Notes: generated from the letters alone by a model not told the origin. Positions 1 to 9,989 are shown, counted from the stretch's first letter. The stretch: 64,000 nt of DNA from Euglena gracilis (GCA_039621445.1 CP154955.1:5260785-5324784); one strand, 5' to 3'. Numbers and translations: made by a program.

Positions 1-960
1 TGTACCTGATTCTTGTCACGCGTAAATTAACGACCCCTTGGCAGGACGGTCCCTAACTAAAAAAAAAAACCTGTCCCAAAACACTTCAACCGAAAATAAG
101 GATTTTTTGCAAGGCGTCACTCTCCGTTCACTCCCCAATGGGGGATGTTTCGCACCGCATGTTTCGCCCGCGTGCGGCACCGCGTGCACCGCGTGTGGTA
201 CCGCGTGCACTGCGTGTGGCACAAGTTCGGTTTCAGTTTGCATTTTTGGGGGGTCCACACGAACCAAAAATATAAATTTACAATTTTTTAATTCAATTAT
301 TTTTCATTAAAATCCATAATTTAATTAATCCTATTTTTAAAAATTTAGGGCAATTGAGAAACCCCTGGGAGGCTGGGAGGGGAGGAGGTGACTATCTGCT
401 TTTGGAGCAAATTGACTCCAGCAGCCCCAACGGGGGGGGTCAACGAGCCACACTGAGTATCTGAAAATATTTGTGATCACACCTTGACAATAATAAAGAT
501 GTGATGAGGATGACAGAGAATTTGTACTACCTCCCATGAAAAAAATTGTGCCGGAACCGCCACATACAGGCTCCCACAAAAACTGAAAGTTGAGGAACCA
601 AATCAAAGCCTGAACAAAAAAAACAAAAAGGCACTCTTTCAAACGTGGTGGCTTGGTTTTGGCTCAGAATTAAATGGCATGGTCCACTGGTGGGGGGAGG
701 GAGGTGGGGGGGTGGGTCCCAATCCCACCAGCACCACTCACTTGATGGAGGGAGGATTCAGGGGGGACCCACGCAAGTTCAACACATAGGCAACACACAG
801 GCAACAAGGGTTGCAGTTCGGATCTGGCAGGTTCGGACCCACCCACTAAACCCGGGGAGGGGGCCACTTTGGGGTAATTTGGGTCCAAAAAATCGGCGCT
901 TGTCGCCAAAAATAGAGGGAAAAGGGAACCAATTGGCTTGAACTTGAGAGGTTTCCCCCG
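1..960. other. No confident gene; short tandem repeat
   Basis: Several short open frames occur on both strands, but none has convincing composition or splice context. Positions 171-223 hold a tandem 10-12 bp repeat around GCACCGCGTG, which gives a spurious repeated open frame on the plus strand. Positions 660-720 are rich in G tracts. Confidence 0.5.
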
Positions 961-969
961 TTTTATTTT

Positions 970-1167
970 TTATGTTTTCCTGTGTTTTCTGTGTTGCATT
1001 GCGTCGCATTTTCCGAGGGTCTGCGGTTCCATGCTGCGTTCCACCCTGTCTCCTGGTGGCGGGCCTTGACTGCCTCCGCAATATCTCTTTGCCAACGGCT
1101 GACTCTCTGCCTTTCCTGCCGGTGCCTCTGGACCCACCGGGGCATCCAGTCCGATGGTTGGAGCCAT
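970..1167 (-). CDS. Candidate exon or small protein, unknown function
   Basis: A 65-codon frame from an ATG at 1167 to a TAA, in a GC-richer island (about 970-1170) inside AT-rich sequence. The product begins MAPTIGLDAPVG, is rich in Pro, Gly, Lys and Arg and ends in a basic tail (QHRKHRKT). All three minus frames are open here, which is common in GC-rich DNA, so the frame choice is uncertain. A CAG just upstream of the ATG could be a splice acceptor, in which case this is a terminal exon. No family recognised. Confidence 0.3.
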   Translation of the reverse strand: MAPTIGLDAPVGPEAPAGKAESQPLAKRYCGGSQGPPPGDRVERSMEPQTLGKCDAMQHRKHRKT

Positions 1168-1679
1168 TTCTGATGTCAGCAAGCATTATTTCTCCTCTCA
1201 AACACAAGGAGATCTTTGCATGTCGTTCCTGCTTTGCTTTCCAAAAGCATCAGTTTCCAAATCTTTTCTGAAGTTCACTTCCAAGCTTGTATCTGCCAAG
1301 CCCTTTCAGAGACAAAATTGAAAATTTGAGAATTTACTATAATATATTTATAATTAGATTATATGTAATAATATAATATATAAGAAATAATGATCATATA
1401 ATAAATTTTAATTATATAAAAATTATAAAATCAGTAATTCAATATCAATTGGTCCGAGGCGTGAAAGAGAATTCTGGCCTTCTTTTTGGGGGGGGGGGAA
1501 GAAATATGTGCTTTTGTGGGTGCCGTTTTCCGAAAAAACGATTGAATTTCTTTTGGAAAAGTCTGGTCCCGTAACAATGGTCTGTTGTAACATGTAACGT
1601 GTAACATTGGCCTCCGGGCCCGTATTTGCTACCCAGCTGTGTGTAAAGTCGCCAACTTGGTGAAGCCACTCCCAGAGGG

Positions 1680-1800
1680 GGATCAACAACGAGGGGGATC
1701 GGGGATCAGGGATGTGATCCCTATCCCTAATGAGGGATCAAATCAGGTATGTCTGATCCCTGATTGTCTGATCAGGGATCAGGCAATCAGGGATTATTTG
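1680..1800. repeat. Degenerate GGGATCA repeat
   Basis: The motif GGGATCA and its near-palindromic context GATCAGGGAT recur about a dozen times in 120 bp. The array is short and contains no gene. Confidence 0.7.
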
Positions 1801-2091
1801 AGCCCTAGTTGAGTCAGATATCATTTTCTCCCACAATATGCACACAGCGTGTATCCTGCTACCGATGAAAAAATCACACATATTCTTTTCCCACCCACTG
1901 TGACCATTCAGACCAACATCAAGAGGGGGTCTAGGTGAAGAATGCAGTTGGGGGGACATGCTACAGATGGCACCAATTTCCTCCACCTCACACCGAGAGA
2001 TCACGCCTTCCCTCCCTCGCCTTGAGGCTCTGGCTACCGACTCCGGCCTTTCCTTTTGAGCAGTTTCTGCATCTGACAATGTGGTCCCCAT
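1738..2091 (-). CDS. Candidate first exon, unknown function
   Basis: The open frame starts with ATG at 2091. The first ~45 residues have ordinary soluble-protein composition (MGTTLSDAETAQKERPES, then an Arg-rich stretch, then a Glu-rich stretch). A GAG|GTGGAG donor about 33 codons in would make this a first exon. Beyond that the frame runs into the GGGATCA repeat and is probably intronic or spurious. No domain recognised. Confidence 0.3.
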   Translation of the reverse strand: MGTTLSDAETAQKERPESVARASRRGREGVISRCEVEEIGAICSMSPQLHSSPRPPLDVGLNGHSGWEKNMCDFFIGSRIHAVCILWEKMISDSTRAQIIPDCLIPDQTIRDQTYLI

Positions 2092-2099
2092 GACAAGCA

Positions 2100-2650
2100 A
2101 ATTGATTGAGTGACTTCCTCAGCCCATTTTTGAAAGTGGAAAGTGACCCCCCTTCCCCCCCCCCCCGTCAGTAAAGAATGGTATGGTCAGGGTCCAAAGT
2201 GTGGGGTCACTGATCTCTTCAGGAAGGAAGCTGATGAATCACCACATATGTTCAAGGACCCACTTTGAGGTGCTCTTTTTCAGTTGCTTATGATTTCAGA
2301 AGAACCTCTTTAATATGCTTGTTATTGTTTTGAATTCTCTTTTCTAGAGTTATTTGTACAAAAGGCTTTACCCCATTTTTTTTCCATTTAGGATTTCTCA
2401 CATTTTGAGAAACAATTTCTCCCCTTTTTCATCTCCCATCTCTCATCGAGAAAAATTTGGACCCCAAAATTCACCCCTCAAAGAAGTGAGCCCCCCCAGG
2501 GGCCCCCCAGGGGTGTGTGGGTGCGTGGGTGGTTCCAACCCCCTGTCTTTAAAAGAACCTGTCATCTGCTAAGAGAAATTTTTTTGTTCTGACGTTCTTT
2601 GTATTGCCCCCCCCCAAAACTCATGCTTATGAATTCACATATGAGTTGTC
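2100..2650. other. No gene seen
   Basis: Mixed sequence with C and T tracts. Only one short open frame (2354-2572 plus), with no supporting signal. Confidence 0.5.
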
Positions 2651-2654
2651 GGAA

Positions 2655-2880
2655 ATACACCCCAGGGGGGGGAAATTGCACCGTGCAATTTTTGCAATTT
2701 TGTGCAATTTTGTGCATTTTTTTGCAATTTTTTGCAATTTTGTGCATTTTTTTTGCAATTTTGTGCAATTTTGTGCATTTTTTTGCATTTTTTTGCAATT
2801 TTGTGCATTTTTTTTGCAATTTTGTGCAATTTTGTGCATTTTTTTGCAATTTTTTGCACTGCAATTTTCGACCTCCCGAT
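2655..2880. repeat. TGCAATTTT tandem repeat (dispersed family)
   Basis: TGCAATTTTG / TGCATTTTT units of 9-13 bp are repeated about 18 times. The array follows the junction CCCAGGGGGGGGAAATTGCACCG. The same junction and array appear inverted at 17725-17890, and a weaker version lies at 11715-11800, so the unit plus its leader is a dispersed repeat. The matching KCTKLQK and ILCNFVHF open frames are artefacts. Confidence 0.85.
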
Positions 2881-2899
2881 GTGCAATTTCTCCCCCCCT

Positions 2900-4250
2900 G
2901 AGGAAATAGTCCAGTGTGCCACTCACCATGTCACGTGCTTTGCTTGCTGTGCTTCCTGCCACACAAAGAAGAGGCCTGTGCCGAGCGAGATCCAACGAAG
3001 TTCTGGAGCACTGCACTCACCTCCCTCAGAGTGCTGCGGTTGTGAATGAATGGACAAGTTGAGAACATTCATTTTTTTGCCGACCAGAGGGATCATTTTT
3101 GCTCGTTTAAAAACCAGACCCTTGCTTAGGCGGTGTACTTGGCAGTTAAGCCTTTTAGCCTTCTTTGCGCAATTCCACAAACGAAGTGTCATTTTTTGTG
3201 CTTCAATTCTCACCAGTAAAAGTGAGAGTTACAATTTTTTTGTGTTTTTGATTTGGGTGGTTCCAATTGTTTTTTGTGACCCCTCAGACATGCCCCAAAC
3301 CTTCTTTTATGGGGTTTTTGTCTGATGGCACGTTTTTGTAGACGTGCAGAAATCGTGCTTTGCAGCCCGAGTATCACTGAAAACATGTGAAAAACGCAAG
3401 AAAGGGCCTTGATGACAAGTACTCGGAACACTGCTTTTTATGGCACTGGAACGTTCCAAAACCTTGTGACCCCATTCCTGTTTTTCATACTGGCAAAAAT
3501 GCAAACCCAGGAATTTCTGAAAAAGCCCCTTTATTGCCTTCCCCTTATGGCCATCCGGAACAGAGATCGGGATCTGGTGAAAAGGCCATGGTGCACCGGT
3601 TTGGGAGGTTGAGAGGTCCAGCAGGTTGGGAGAGAGTTACAAGTGTTTTTGAAGTGCTCGCACTTAAGCTTTTTTTGGTCGATTTGCATTTTTGCAAACC
3701 GACTAAAGGCTACTTTGAACACCGGCGTTACAAGGGGTGAGAGTGAGAGGGAGCACGACTGGTCAAAATACGAGCAATTTCTCGTTTTTGGCACCGGCTC
3801 TCCTGGGAATTATGTGTGTTTTTTTGCTGTTTTTTTTTTGAGGTCAGAATGACATGAAAACCCCCGGACCTATCCCCCCAAAGTGAAGAAAACATCGACA
3901 AAAAAAAACACCAAAGGCCCGGTACCGCCACCCCCCATTCCCTGTGTGACAACTGCCAGCGCCAGGTGGTGTTCTGGAGGTGGGGTGGCAGGTCCACCCC
4001 TTTGCCGGCTTTCTGCAGTTTTGCGGCGTTGTGGAGGTTGTGGAGGTTTTGGAAGTTGGTTACGAAAGGAGTGGAAGTGTATGCCCCATAAATGATGGAT
4101 TGTTCGAGAATTCTGCCACTAGGGGTTGATGAGGGGGATACAGTCCACAGGGGATTGCCACCAGTTTCCTGTTGAATTCGGTGGCAAGTTGCCCATCAAT
4201 GCCCCACTGCTGTGTAAGGCTCTATGGCACACACACACAACCGCATAAAC
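2900..4250. other. No confident gene
   Basis: Open frames of 70-117 codons exist on both strands (for example 3387-3740 plus) but lack coding-like composition and splice context. No structural RNA was recognised. Confidence 0.4.
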
Positions 4251-4258
4251 GATGTTGG

Positions 4259-4322
4259 TGTGCGCAAATGCGCACATGGACGGCGTGCGCATTTGCGCCG
4301 TCCATGTGCGCATTTGCACACA
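4259..4322. repeat. 64-bp hairpin
   Basis: Inverted repeat with 27-bp arms (4259-4285 and 4296-4322, one mismatch) and a 10-nt loop. The motif TGCGCAAATGCGCA recurs within the arms. Confidence 0.85.
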
Positions 4323-4550
4323 CTGACAAAGAAAAAAGCCTAAGTGCGAGATGCGCCGCCTAAGTATCACCACTGCTGTATTACTACACAGTACTAGTAC
4401 AGTATTAGTGGGCAGTGCTAGCAGCCCTGAAGCATTTTGTGGTTCATTCATGGACACCTATTTTTCTTGTGGTTTGCAATCTTTTTGTGAAACGCGCCTA
4501 CCTTCAGGGATTGTTTTTAAGGCAATATTTTCCCGAAATTTTAAAGCGCT

Positions 4551-4620
4551 GTAAGGCATTTTTAAAGCTTTTTAAGGCATTTTAAGACATTATAAGGCGC
4601 TATTTTCCACGGCGGTCAAA
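4551..4620. repeat. AAGGC(G/A)TTTTA short repeat
   Basis: AAGGCATTTTTAAAG-like units are repeated here and again at 5208-5275, on both sides of the 4807-5207 element. This weakens the use of TAAGGCAT as proof of a target-site duplication there. Confidence 0.6.
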
Positions 4621-4806
4621 GGACTGTCCGGGGATCAAACCAACGTTTTTGATTTTGGTGGTCGAAACCAAAAAAAGCGCATTTTTTGAGATTTGGTTGG
4701 ATAGAAAATGTTCCAGCGATGCCAGAGTTGGCCTTTTTTTTGTCGAGATTTTGCGTTTTCATTTTTGCCCAGGAGAAAATTCTGCCAGCCCAAATTTTTA
4801 AGGCAT

Positions 4807-5207
4807 ATTACCCTCCCCCCCCCCCTTGTCGTATGACCACCCCACTGTAACGACCCCCCCCCCGGTCGCAGGTTGCAGGTTTTGAGGGTCTAACGACCAC
4901 CCCCCCCCCCCGGTCGCAGGTTGCAGGTCAAGACCAAAAAAGAGGCTGGTATTTTTGAGGTTGTATGAAGGTGCATCCATGAATGCCTCTTTTTCCAGGC
5001 ATTTTCCATGTTCCCCACCGGCGCTCATGTTTTCTACACCCGCAGTGCTTTCACGCTGCTTGCTTTGATGTGTGTCGCACCCATGACGACAGTTCGGGTC
5101 CCCATTGGTATCGGTCAGTACTGTGAACAACGACCACTCCCACTATAACGACCCCCCCCCCCGGTCGCAGGTTGCAGGTACCCGGTCGTACGACAAGGGG
5201 GGGGGGG
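4807..5207. mobile_element. Short inverted-repeat element, GTCGTACGAC family, copy 1
   Basis: The left end is a C-tract followed by TTGTCGTATGACC and the right end is GGTCGTACGACAA followed by a G-tract, so the ends are inverted repeats. The interior carries three copies of GGTCGCAGGTTGCAGGT. The sequence TAAGGCAT lies directly on both sides (4799-4806 and 5208-5215), which fits an 8-bp target duplication, although related motifs are common nearby. A second copy lies at 38888-39136 and a fragment near 7834. There is no coding capacity, so it would be non-autonomous. Confidence 0.6.
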
Positions 5208-5329
5208 TAAGGCATTTCACGCATTGGTTTTAAGCCGCGTTGTAAGGCGTTTTACGGTTTAAGGCGCTTTAAACAATAATGCCTGCCCACCTTCAATCAT
5301 GGCCGGGGCCAAGCCCAGGGGAGGTGAAC

Positions 5330-5580
5330 CCCCCCCACCGTTTCTTATAGGTGGGTTCCAAAAATTGGCCTGAGGGGTGGGGTTTCTTATTGGTGGGTTT
5401 CAATGCCCGAAAAAACTTTTGAGCCGACAAAAGGCCAAAGGGGGCTAAAACCAGTCAAAATTTTCCTTTCGGTGCCTTCGGCACCGAAGAAAAATGGGGG
5501 GTTTCTTATAGGTGGTTCAGTTCAAAGCTCCCCAAGGGTTTCTTATTGGTAGTGGTTGCTTATAGGTGGGGGGTTTAATT
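5330..5580. repeat. TTTCTTATAGGTGGG repeat with small hairpin
   Basis: The unit GTTTCTTATAGGTGGG(TT) occurs about five times with 40-90 bp of unrelated sequence between copies. A perfect hairpin, TTTCGGTGCCTTCGGCACCGAA, lies at about 5475-5496. Confidence 0.7.
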
Positions 5581-5599
5581 CAACTTTGCCAACCAGGCA

Positions 5600-6100
5600 C
5601 TCTCCGCTGCTCCAAGCTCTCACCCCCGCGCCTTTGAGGTACGCCCCTTGCCGAGTCCCTCCCCTTCCCCCCTCTGTGTGTGTATGATGGTGCGGGATGC
5701 CCACGAACGCTGCCTGGCTCTGCGCAGGCCCCTGTTTCGCCCCAAAACCGGACACACAATGGCCTCCCCCAATTGTCAACGTCGGCATGCCCGTAACACG
5801 ATAACATGCAACACGTACTACACCTCCAAATTTGGGTTGGACTTGCAAGCCCAACTGGGCTTTGGGCTGTTTTGCCTGTTTTTCGGGTACCCGCCGGGTC
5901 CAGCTGCCCTCCAGGGCTCAGGGGAATCCCCGCAACCCTATGGGTGGTGGGGTCCGACCCCCCCCACCAGGCCTTCTTGTACAGCCCTGCTCCCCCCTGG
6001 ACCCCACCCCCAGGGGGTCTAGCCAGCACTTTTTTTCCCAGCAAGCACCTTTTTTCCAGCCGCCCGCAGTACCTCCCCAAAGTCCTTAAGAAAACCCCCC
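5600..6100. other. GC-rich stretch, possible exon, strand undecided
   Basis: About 5640-5790 is open in several frames on both strands. A good donor (GGCGCGGGG|GTGAGA on the minus strand) suggests an exon, but no frame stands out. The segment 5880-6090 is pyrimidine- and G-rich and ends in TCCTTAAGAAAACCCC, resembling the terminus of the hAT-like elements described below. Confidence 0.25.
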
Positions 6101-6113
6101 TCTCCTTCACTCT

Positions 6114-6565
6114 TCACTCGCCCTTCACGTCGAATTTCGTTTTGCCGACGGCGATTCTACCCCCCCCCCCCATTCCCAAGTGGTCTGGGCCTGGTGAACT
6201 GCCCCTATCTGTTCCTCGGACCAACACGACATGGTTGCTGCATTTCATACGCACTTGTTCCTCCAGAGTTTCCTCTAAAGTTATTGATACAAGTGTGTTG
6301 CTCAAAGGTTTTGATTACCTTGCCTCTTTCCATTCAAATTGGGCTCTTCTACATTTGGCCTCTCTCGGAACTTACGATTTTGGTCTCCATTCCAGGGTTT
6401 TTGAGCTATTTTTTCAGGCTCATGACACCAACAAGTTCGACCCCTAAAGTTGCCCTCCAGCCAGATATTCAACCCTGGCCTTTGTGCCAGCAACTTGAAG
6501 GGGTGTGGTAAAAATAGCCGGCCATAACTGCCCCCGCTGGTTCCGACCCCGACAAATCCAGCCCA
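6114..6565 (-). CDS. Two-exon 3' part of an unknown gene
   Basis: Exon 6565-6319 follows a strong acceptor (CTTTTTTTTCTTCAG) and runs 82 codons (WAGFVGVGTSGGSYG... to ...NLNGKRQ). It ends CAAG|GTAATC in phase 1. A 44-bp intron ends TAACTTTAG, and exon 6274-6114 continues in the matching phase (EETLEEQVRM...) to a TGA. The second exon includes a run of 12 G that encodes Gly, so homopolymer tracts are not confined to noncoding DNA here. A further upstream exon at about 6590-6680 could be joined through a 31-bp intron. The product is hydrophilic with a Cys-Trp-Cys motif. No family recognised. Confidence 0.45.
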
Positions 6566-6758
6566 CTGAAGAAAAAAAAGTGCTTTGTCGGAACACACAA
6601 GAACAAAATGTGGACAAACGTCGCACGGACTCTGGTGGGGGAAAATGTGTCGCTCTGAACGATAACCTCTCATGCTGTGGCACGACACCACAACACCCCT
6701 CAAATCATTTGGGCACCCTGGGCTCATGAACAGTGACTCCCCACACAGGGGTTCCAAC

Positions 6759-6946
6759 CAGTCTTCTTAATTCAGAAGACCCCCCCCCCCCTGGGGGAGG
6801 GGGTGGGTGGGTGAGCCTGGGGCCGGACCCCCCCCCCCGGGGGGGGGGGTCCTGGGCCGGAGGCCCGGGTATGGGTTTCGGCGCAAACACCGAAATGTTT
6901 TTTTGGGGGGGGGAATGACCCCCCGCGGGTGTTAAAAAGATGCCTG
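6759..6946. mobile_element. Short hAT-like element (188 bp) with 8-bp TSD
   Basis: Ends: CAGTCTTCTTAATTCAG on the left and GTTAAAAAGATGCCTG on the right, imperfect inverted repeats that both fit CAG.C.TCTT..TAA. The flanking octamers are GTTCCAAC (6751-6758) and GTTCCAGC (6947-6954), 7 of 8 identical, as expected for a target duplication. The core is C-tract/G-tract palindromic. Removing the element and one octamer joins ...TGVP to AFTSDFGDP in one open frame on the plus strand. Confidence 0.6.
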
Positions 6947-6953
6947 GTTCCAG

Positions 6954-7190
6954 CCTTCACCAGTGATTTTGGTGACCCCAAGGTTGTCCAATCTCGGCTT
7001 TGTGAACATGATCCAGCAAAGAAATGCATAAGTGAGGTCATTCCTTACCCTTGTGTGTTATTGGGGGATTATGCATTCCGCAGCAGCCTTCTCTGATGTA
7101 ATAAACAGAAGAACTGAGTGTGTGGCCAGCGTGTGTGCTCAATCTGTCCACGACGTTGCATGGGCCGCAAGAGACAGCTGCACCTGCACA
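6954..7190 (+). CDS. Candidate spliced exons, unknown gene
   Basis: Exon 6954-7031 (TTC ACC AGT..., product FTSDFGDPKVVQSRLCEHDP) ends at ATAA|GTGAGG in phase 1. After a 52-bp intron ending CATTCCGCAG, exon 7084 onward continues in the right phase (AFSDVINRRTECVASVCAQS...), Cys-rich and open to about 7200. The first exon directly follows the 8-bp duplication of the hAT-like element, and the frame continues across it if the element is removed. No family recognised. The end of the gene is not resolved. Confidence 0.4.
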
Positions 7191-7269
7191 GATTTGGGGG
7201 GTCTTTGTGCTGTGCTGTGGGGAAATGGGTGGTGGCTCGGTGGAAAGTGGTGGCTCTTTAGGGGCTGCA

Positions 7270-7445
7270 AACAGATTCCTGGGGTTTACCATCCTGGGAG
7301 TGGTGCCGACCTGGTCGGTCTGATCTGTGATCGGTCCGACCTCCGGGGGTTGGGCCGACCCAGACACCTGCATTATCCCCCCCCATTTTTGAAATTCAAG
7401 CCCCTCCCCCCGAAAGTTTTCCAAGTCTGAACCAACCTTGTCCAA
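7270..7445. repeat. Dispersed GGTCGGCCCGACC repeat, copy 1
   Basis: Shares the order CCTGGGxGTGxTGCCGACCTGGTCGG ... GCATTA-CCCCCCC-ATTTTTGAAATT-AAGCCCC with 49800-50015 and, inverted, 52232-52455. The core is rich in small GGTCGGCC palindromes. Confidence 0.75.
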
Positions 7446-7499
7446 CTAGTCAGAAATGTCAAGAAAGCACCTGGGAGAAATTTTCTGGTTTTTTGAAGA

Positions 7500-7765
7500 A
7501 ACAAGGCTAGGGTTACCGGGGGGGAAAAAATTGGATGCCGAAAAAATTGATTGGGAAAAAATTGGCGTACAGAAATCCTGCCAAATTTTTCCGGGCCTTT
7601 TTTGAAATTCCTGCCTCCAAATTTTGAAAATCACCCCTTTTCCAGTCATCTTGCAAACAAAACCTGCCAATTTTTTCCGGGCCGTTTTCAGGTTTGGCAC
7701 CAAATTTTTCGGCTTCCAATTTTGTCGGGTCTAATTTTATCTAGCTTCAATTTTTTCCCCCCCCG
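7500..7765. repeat. Degenerate CCAATTTTTTCCGGGCC repeat
   Basis: Seven or eight diverged units of 25-40 bp (CCAAATTTTTCCGGGCC..., CAAATTTTTCGG, TCCAATTTTGTCGG). The apparent open frames here are produced by the repeat. Confidence 0.6.
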
Positions 7766-7779
7766 GTAGGACACCACAT

Positions 7780-8600
7780 CTAGTTGCTGGCCCATTCTGC
7801 TCAGCATTGTCATACCCACACCCCCCTTGCTCACTGACCACCCCTGGTCGCTGGTTGCAGGTCAGGGGCTGTCTTCAGCGCCTCGCTCGGCCCCCCCCCC
7901 CATGCTTTTAACCCCAGTTGGGCGACTCTTTGGGGTTGCTGGTGCCCTGTGAAGGCAACTTTTTGATGGTTCAATTAACCAAACGGGGAGGTGAGGTTTA
8001 TTTGAAGGAATCGTTGGGGTGGGATCTCACGTGCTCATCTAATAATATCTCACTAATATCTCACGTGGATCTCTTCCAGTAGCCTGTTGAGGCAGATACA
8101 GCAGCGATGAGGGGGAAGTATTGGGGATGAAACCTTAACCATAACCCTATTCCTTCCAAAAATCTCATAAATTTTATCAGTTTGGATGGGTTAAAATTAT
8201 GAATATGTCCATGTTGCGTACAAAGAATCCGCAGCTTCTTCATTCATTTGGTTTCTTTTGGGACCATTTTTGGCCAAGCGGCAAAATTTTCAATTAAAAA
8301 AGGGCAGTAGGCGGATTTCTGGGGATTTCTGGAGGCCGTTCTGACCAGGACAGGTCGAACCCCAGAGATGTGTGGTTGGGCCGACAATTTCGGCACGACC
8401 CCGAGGTGGTCACCCCCAGGAATCCACACAGAGCCATTTAGGAGCAAAAGTGGTCGAATACATTATATGTTTCACGTTCTTGCGATTTTTTAATTTATTT
8501 AAAATGAATATATATAAATAAATATATACAAATATATATAAATTCGATTTAATTCATTTTATTGATTTATTTGTTGGAATTCTCTGTGCATTTACAACAG
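7780..8600. other. No confident gene; AT-rich block
   Basis: Contains a GGTCGCTGGTTGCAGGT fragment of the GTCGTACGAC family near 7845, repeated TCTCACTAATATCTCACGTG near 8030-8070, and an AT-rich block at 8480-8580. No convincing coding frame. Confidence 0.5.
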
Positions 8601-9049
8601 CTGGATCAAGGTGGGTTGCTTGTCTAAGGGGACGTACAAGCACCTGGGGTCCCAAGGCTCGTTTGGAGGGGGGGCAGGGGGGGTTTACGGGACGCCAGGG
8701 GGACCAGATGGTTTACCAGCACTGAAAAAAACTCTTCGTCAAAGCGTGCTGCACTGATCAAAATGGGTCACAGCGCCTGCAGAAAAAAGTTAACGTTCCA
8801 CAAGAGAAAATTTGCCCCTTGAGCAACCCCCGACATGGATGGCCCTTTGGGGGTTGGACCAACGTCAATTTCATTCTCAACAATGTCCAAAAGCATCAAG
8901 GGTCATGTTGGGGGGGGGTGACAGTATGTTGCGGGGACCAGGGTGATTGTGTCGGGTCATTTTATCGGCAGTGGAAAGCGAGTGGCCAGGGCCCCCTCAA
9001 GCCACCACAGCTCACTGCGGACCCCCCCCCCGCCCCCACCAGCACCTAA
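8601..9049 (+). CDS. Two-exon 3' part of an unknown gene
   Basis: After an acceptor (GCATTTACAACAG) exon 8601 runs WIKVGCLSKGTYKHLG..., with a Gly-rich middle, to ...KKTLRQS, where GTGCTG can act as donor in phase 0. A 37-bp intron ends GCGCCTGCAG. Exon 8783-9049 continues in phase 0 (KKVNVPQEKICPLSN...) through a Cys-rich stretch (VTVCCGDQGDCVGSFYRQW) to TAA. Read without the intron, the first exon ends ten bases later in TGA. The start is upstream and not identified. No family recognised. The stop overlaps the stop of the minus-strand frame 9046-9192. Confidence 0.42.
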
Positions 9050-9192
9050 TCAGTGCTCCGACCGCTGCCGGTGTACGCGGCGGCGGCCCCGGTTGGGCTG
9101 GTTTCGAGCTGGGCGCCTCGGGGGTGCCAGGGCACCTCCTGAAGTTTCGGGTTCGGGTTCGGGTAGGATTTTCCGACACGTGGCCGCGGCAT
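9046..9192 (-). CDS. Small Pro-rich ORF, unknown
   Basis: ATG at 9192 to TAG at 9046, 48 codons, GC-rich, product MPRPRVGKSYPNPNPKLQEV and on. A GAG|GTGCCC donor after LQE is possible, making it a first exon. It is tail-to-tail with the plus-strand candidate, the two stop codons overlapping by two bases. The sequence is partly low complexity, so chance is possible. Confidence 0.28.
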   Translation of the reverse strand: MPRPRVGKSYPNPNPKLQEVPWHPRGAQLETSPTGAAAAYTGSGRSTD

Positions 9193-9558
9193 GAAGTGAG
9201 GGGATTCTTTTCCATCCTTATTTTATCAAAGGACAGGAGCTTGGTTGGAGTGCATGAGAGGGAAAGTCAACCGTTTGTTTTTTTTTATCAAAGTCAACTG
9301 TTTTTTTATTTTTTTTGAAAATTTCCACAAACGTAGCCAAAATGTCATAAGACATTGCCTTGGCACTTCCCTTCTGTGTCAGAAAATTCCAAAGCACGAG
9401 GAAGCCAGCGCATGGCGGGGAGCTGCGTAAAATGTAACGTCCAAGGAAGTTTTCTCTCTTGGAAAATTTTCTCCATCCTACTCATCTTCTGTAACCCTCT
9501 CCTCTTATCGGTGGGCGCCCACTCTTGACTGTGTACGTAGTTTCGCACTCAGCAGTTT

Positions 9559-9566
9559 CGCGCGCG

Positions 9567-9650
<84 letters not shown>

Positions 9651-9653
9651 CAC

Positions 9654-9692
<39 letters not shown>

Positions 9693-9704
9693 CACACACA
9701 CATG
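9559..9704. repeat. (CG)n(CA)n microsatellite
   Basis: About eight CG dinucleotides followed by about 65 CA dinucleotides with a few interruptions. Thr-His and Val-Cys repeat frames across it are artefacts. Confidence 0.95.
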
Positions 9705-9783
9705 TTGGGAACCCACCAGAAGCATCTGGAGAATGTCTTTTTGTATGGTTCACTCTTTCAGGGGCTTTTTTTGTCATTTTCAG

Positions 9784-9989
9784 TGACGAACCAAATACCA
9801 ATTAATATTTTCCTGCTTGACGCTCCTCGGTGCTGGAAAAAAAGGTCTTTTTTTTTTGGCTCTTTGGCTTTTTTTTGCAGGCGGTGCGCACTCATTAGGG
9901 CGGCTCGAGGGGGAGACTGTCATTTATTTGGGCACTGTGCACAATCAGCATGCACACGTATAAACGGGGTTTACTGTCTCAGGGTGTAA
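9784..9989 (+). CDS. Two small spliced exons, unknown gene
   Basis: Exon 9784-9844 follows TTGTCATTTTCAG and reads [19 protein letters not shown], ending AAAAAG|GTCTTT in phase 2. A 36-bp, T-rich intron ends GGCTTTTTTTTGCAG, a textbook acceptor. Exon 9881-9989 continues in phase to TAA ([17 protein letters not shown]...). An alternative frame from the same acceptor ([17 protein letters not shown]...) is also open, so the joined frame is not certain. No family recognised. Confidence 0.4.

Noticed and set aside
9525-9705. Long Thr-His / Val-Cys open frames
   Set aside because: Pure translation of the CA microsatellite; the same applies to Tyr-Ile frames in the TA arrays and Cys-Met-Tyr-Val or Ala-Cys-Leu-Pro frames in the tetramer arrays.
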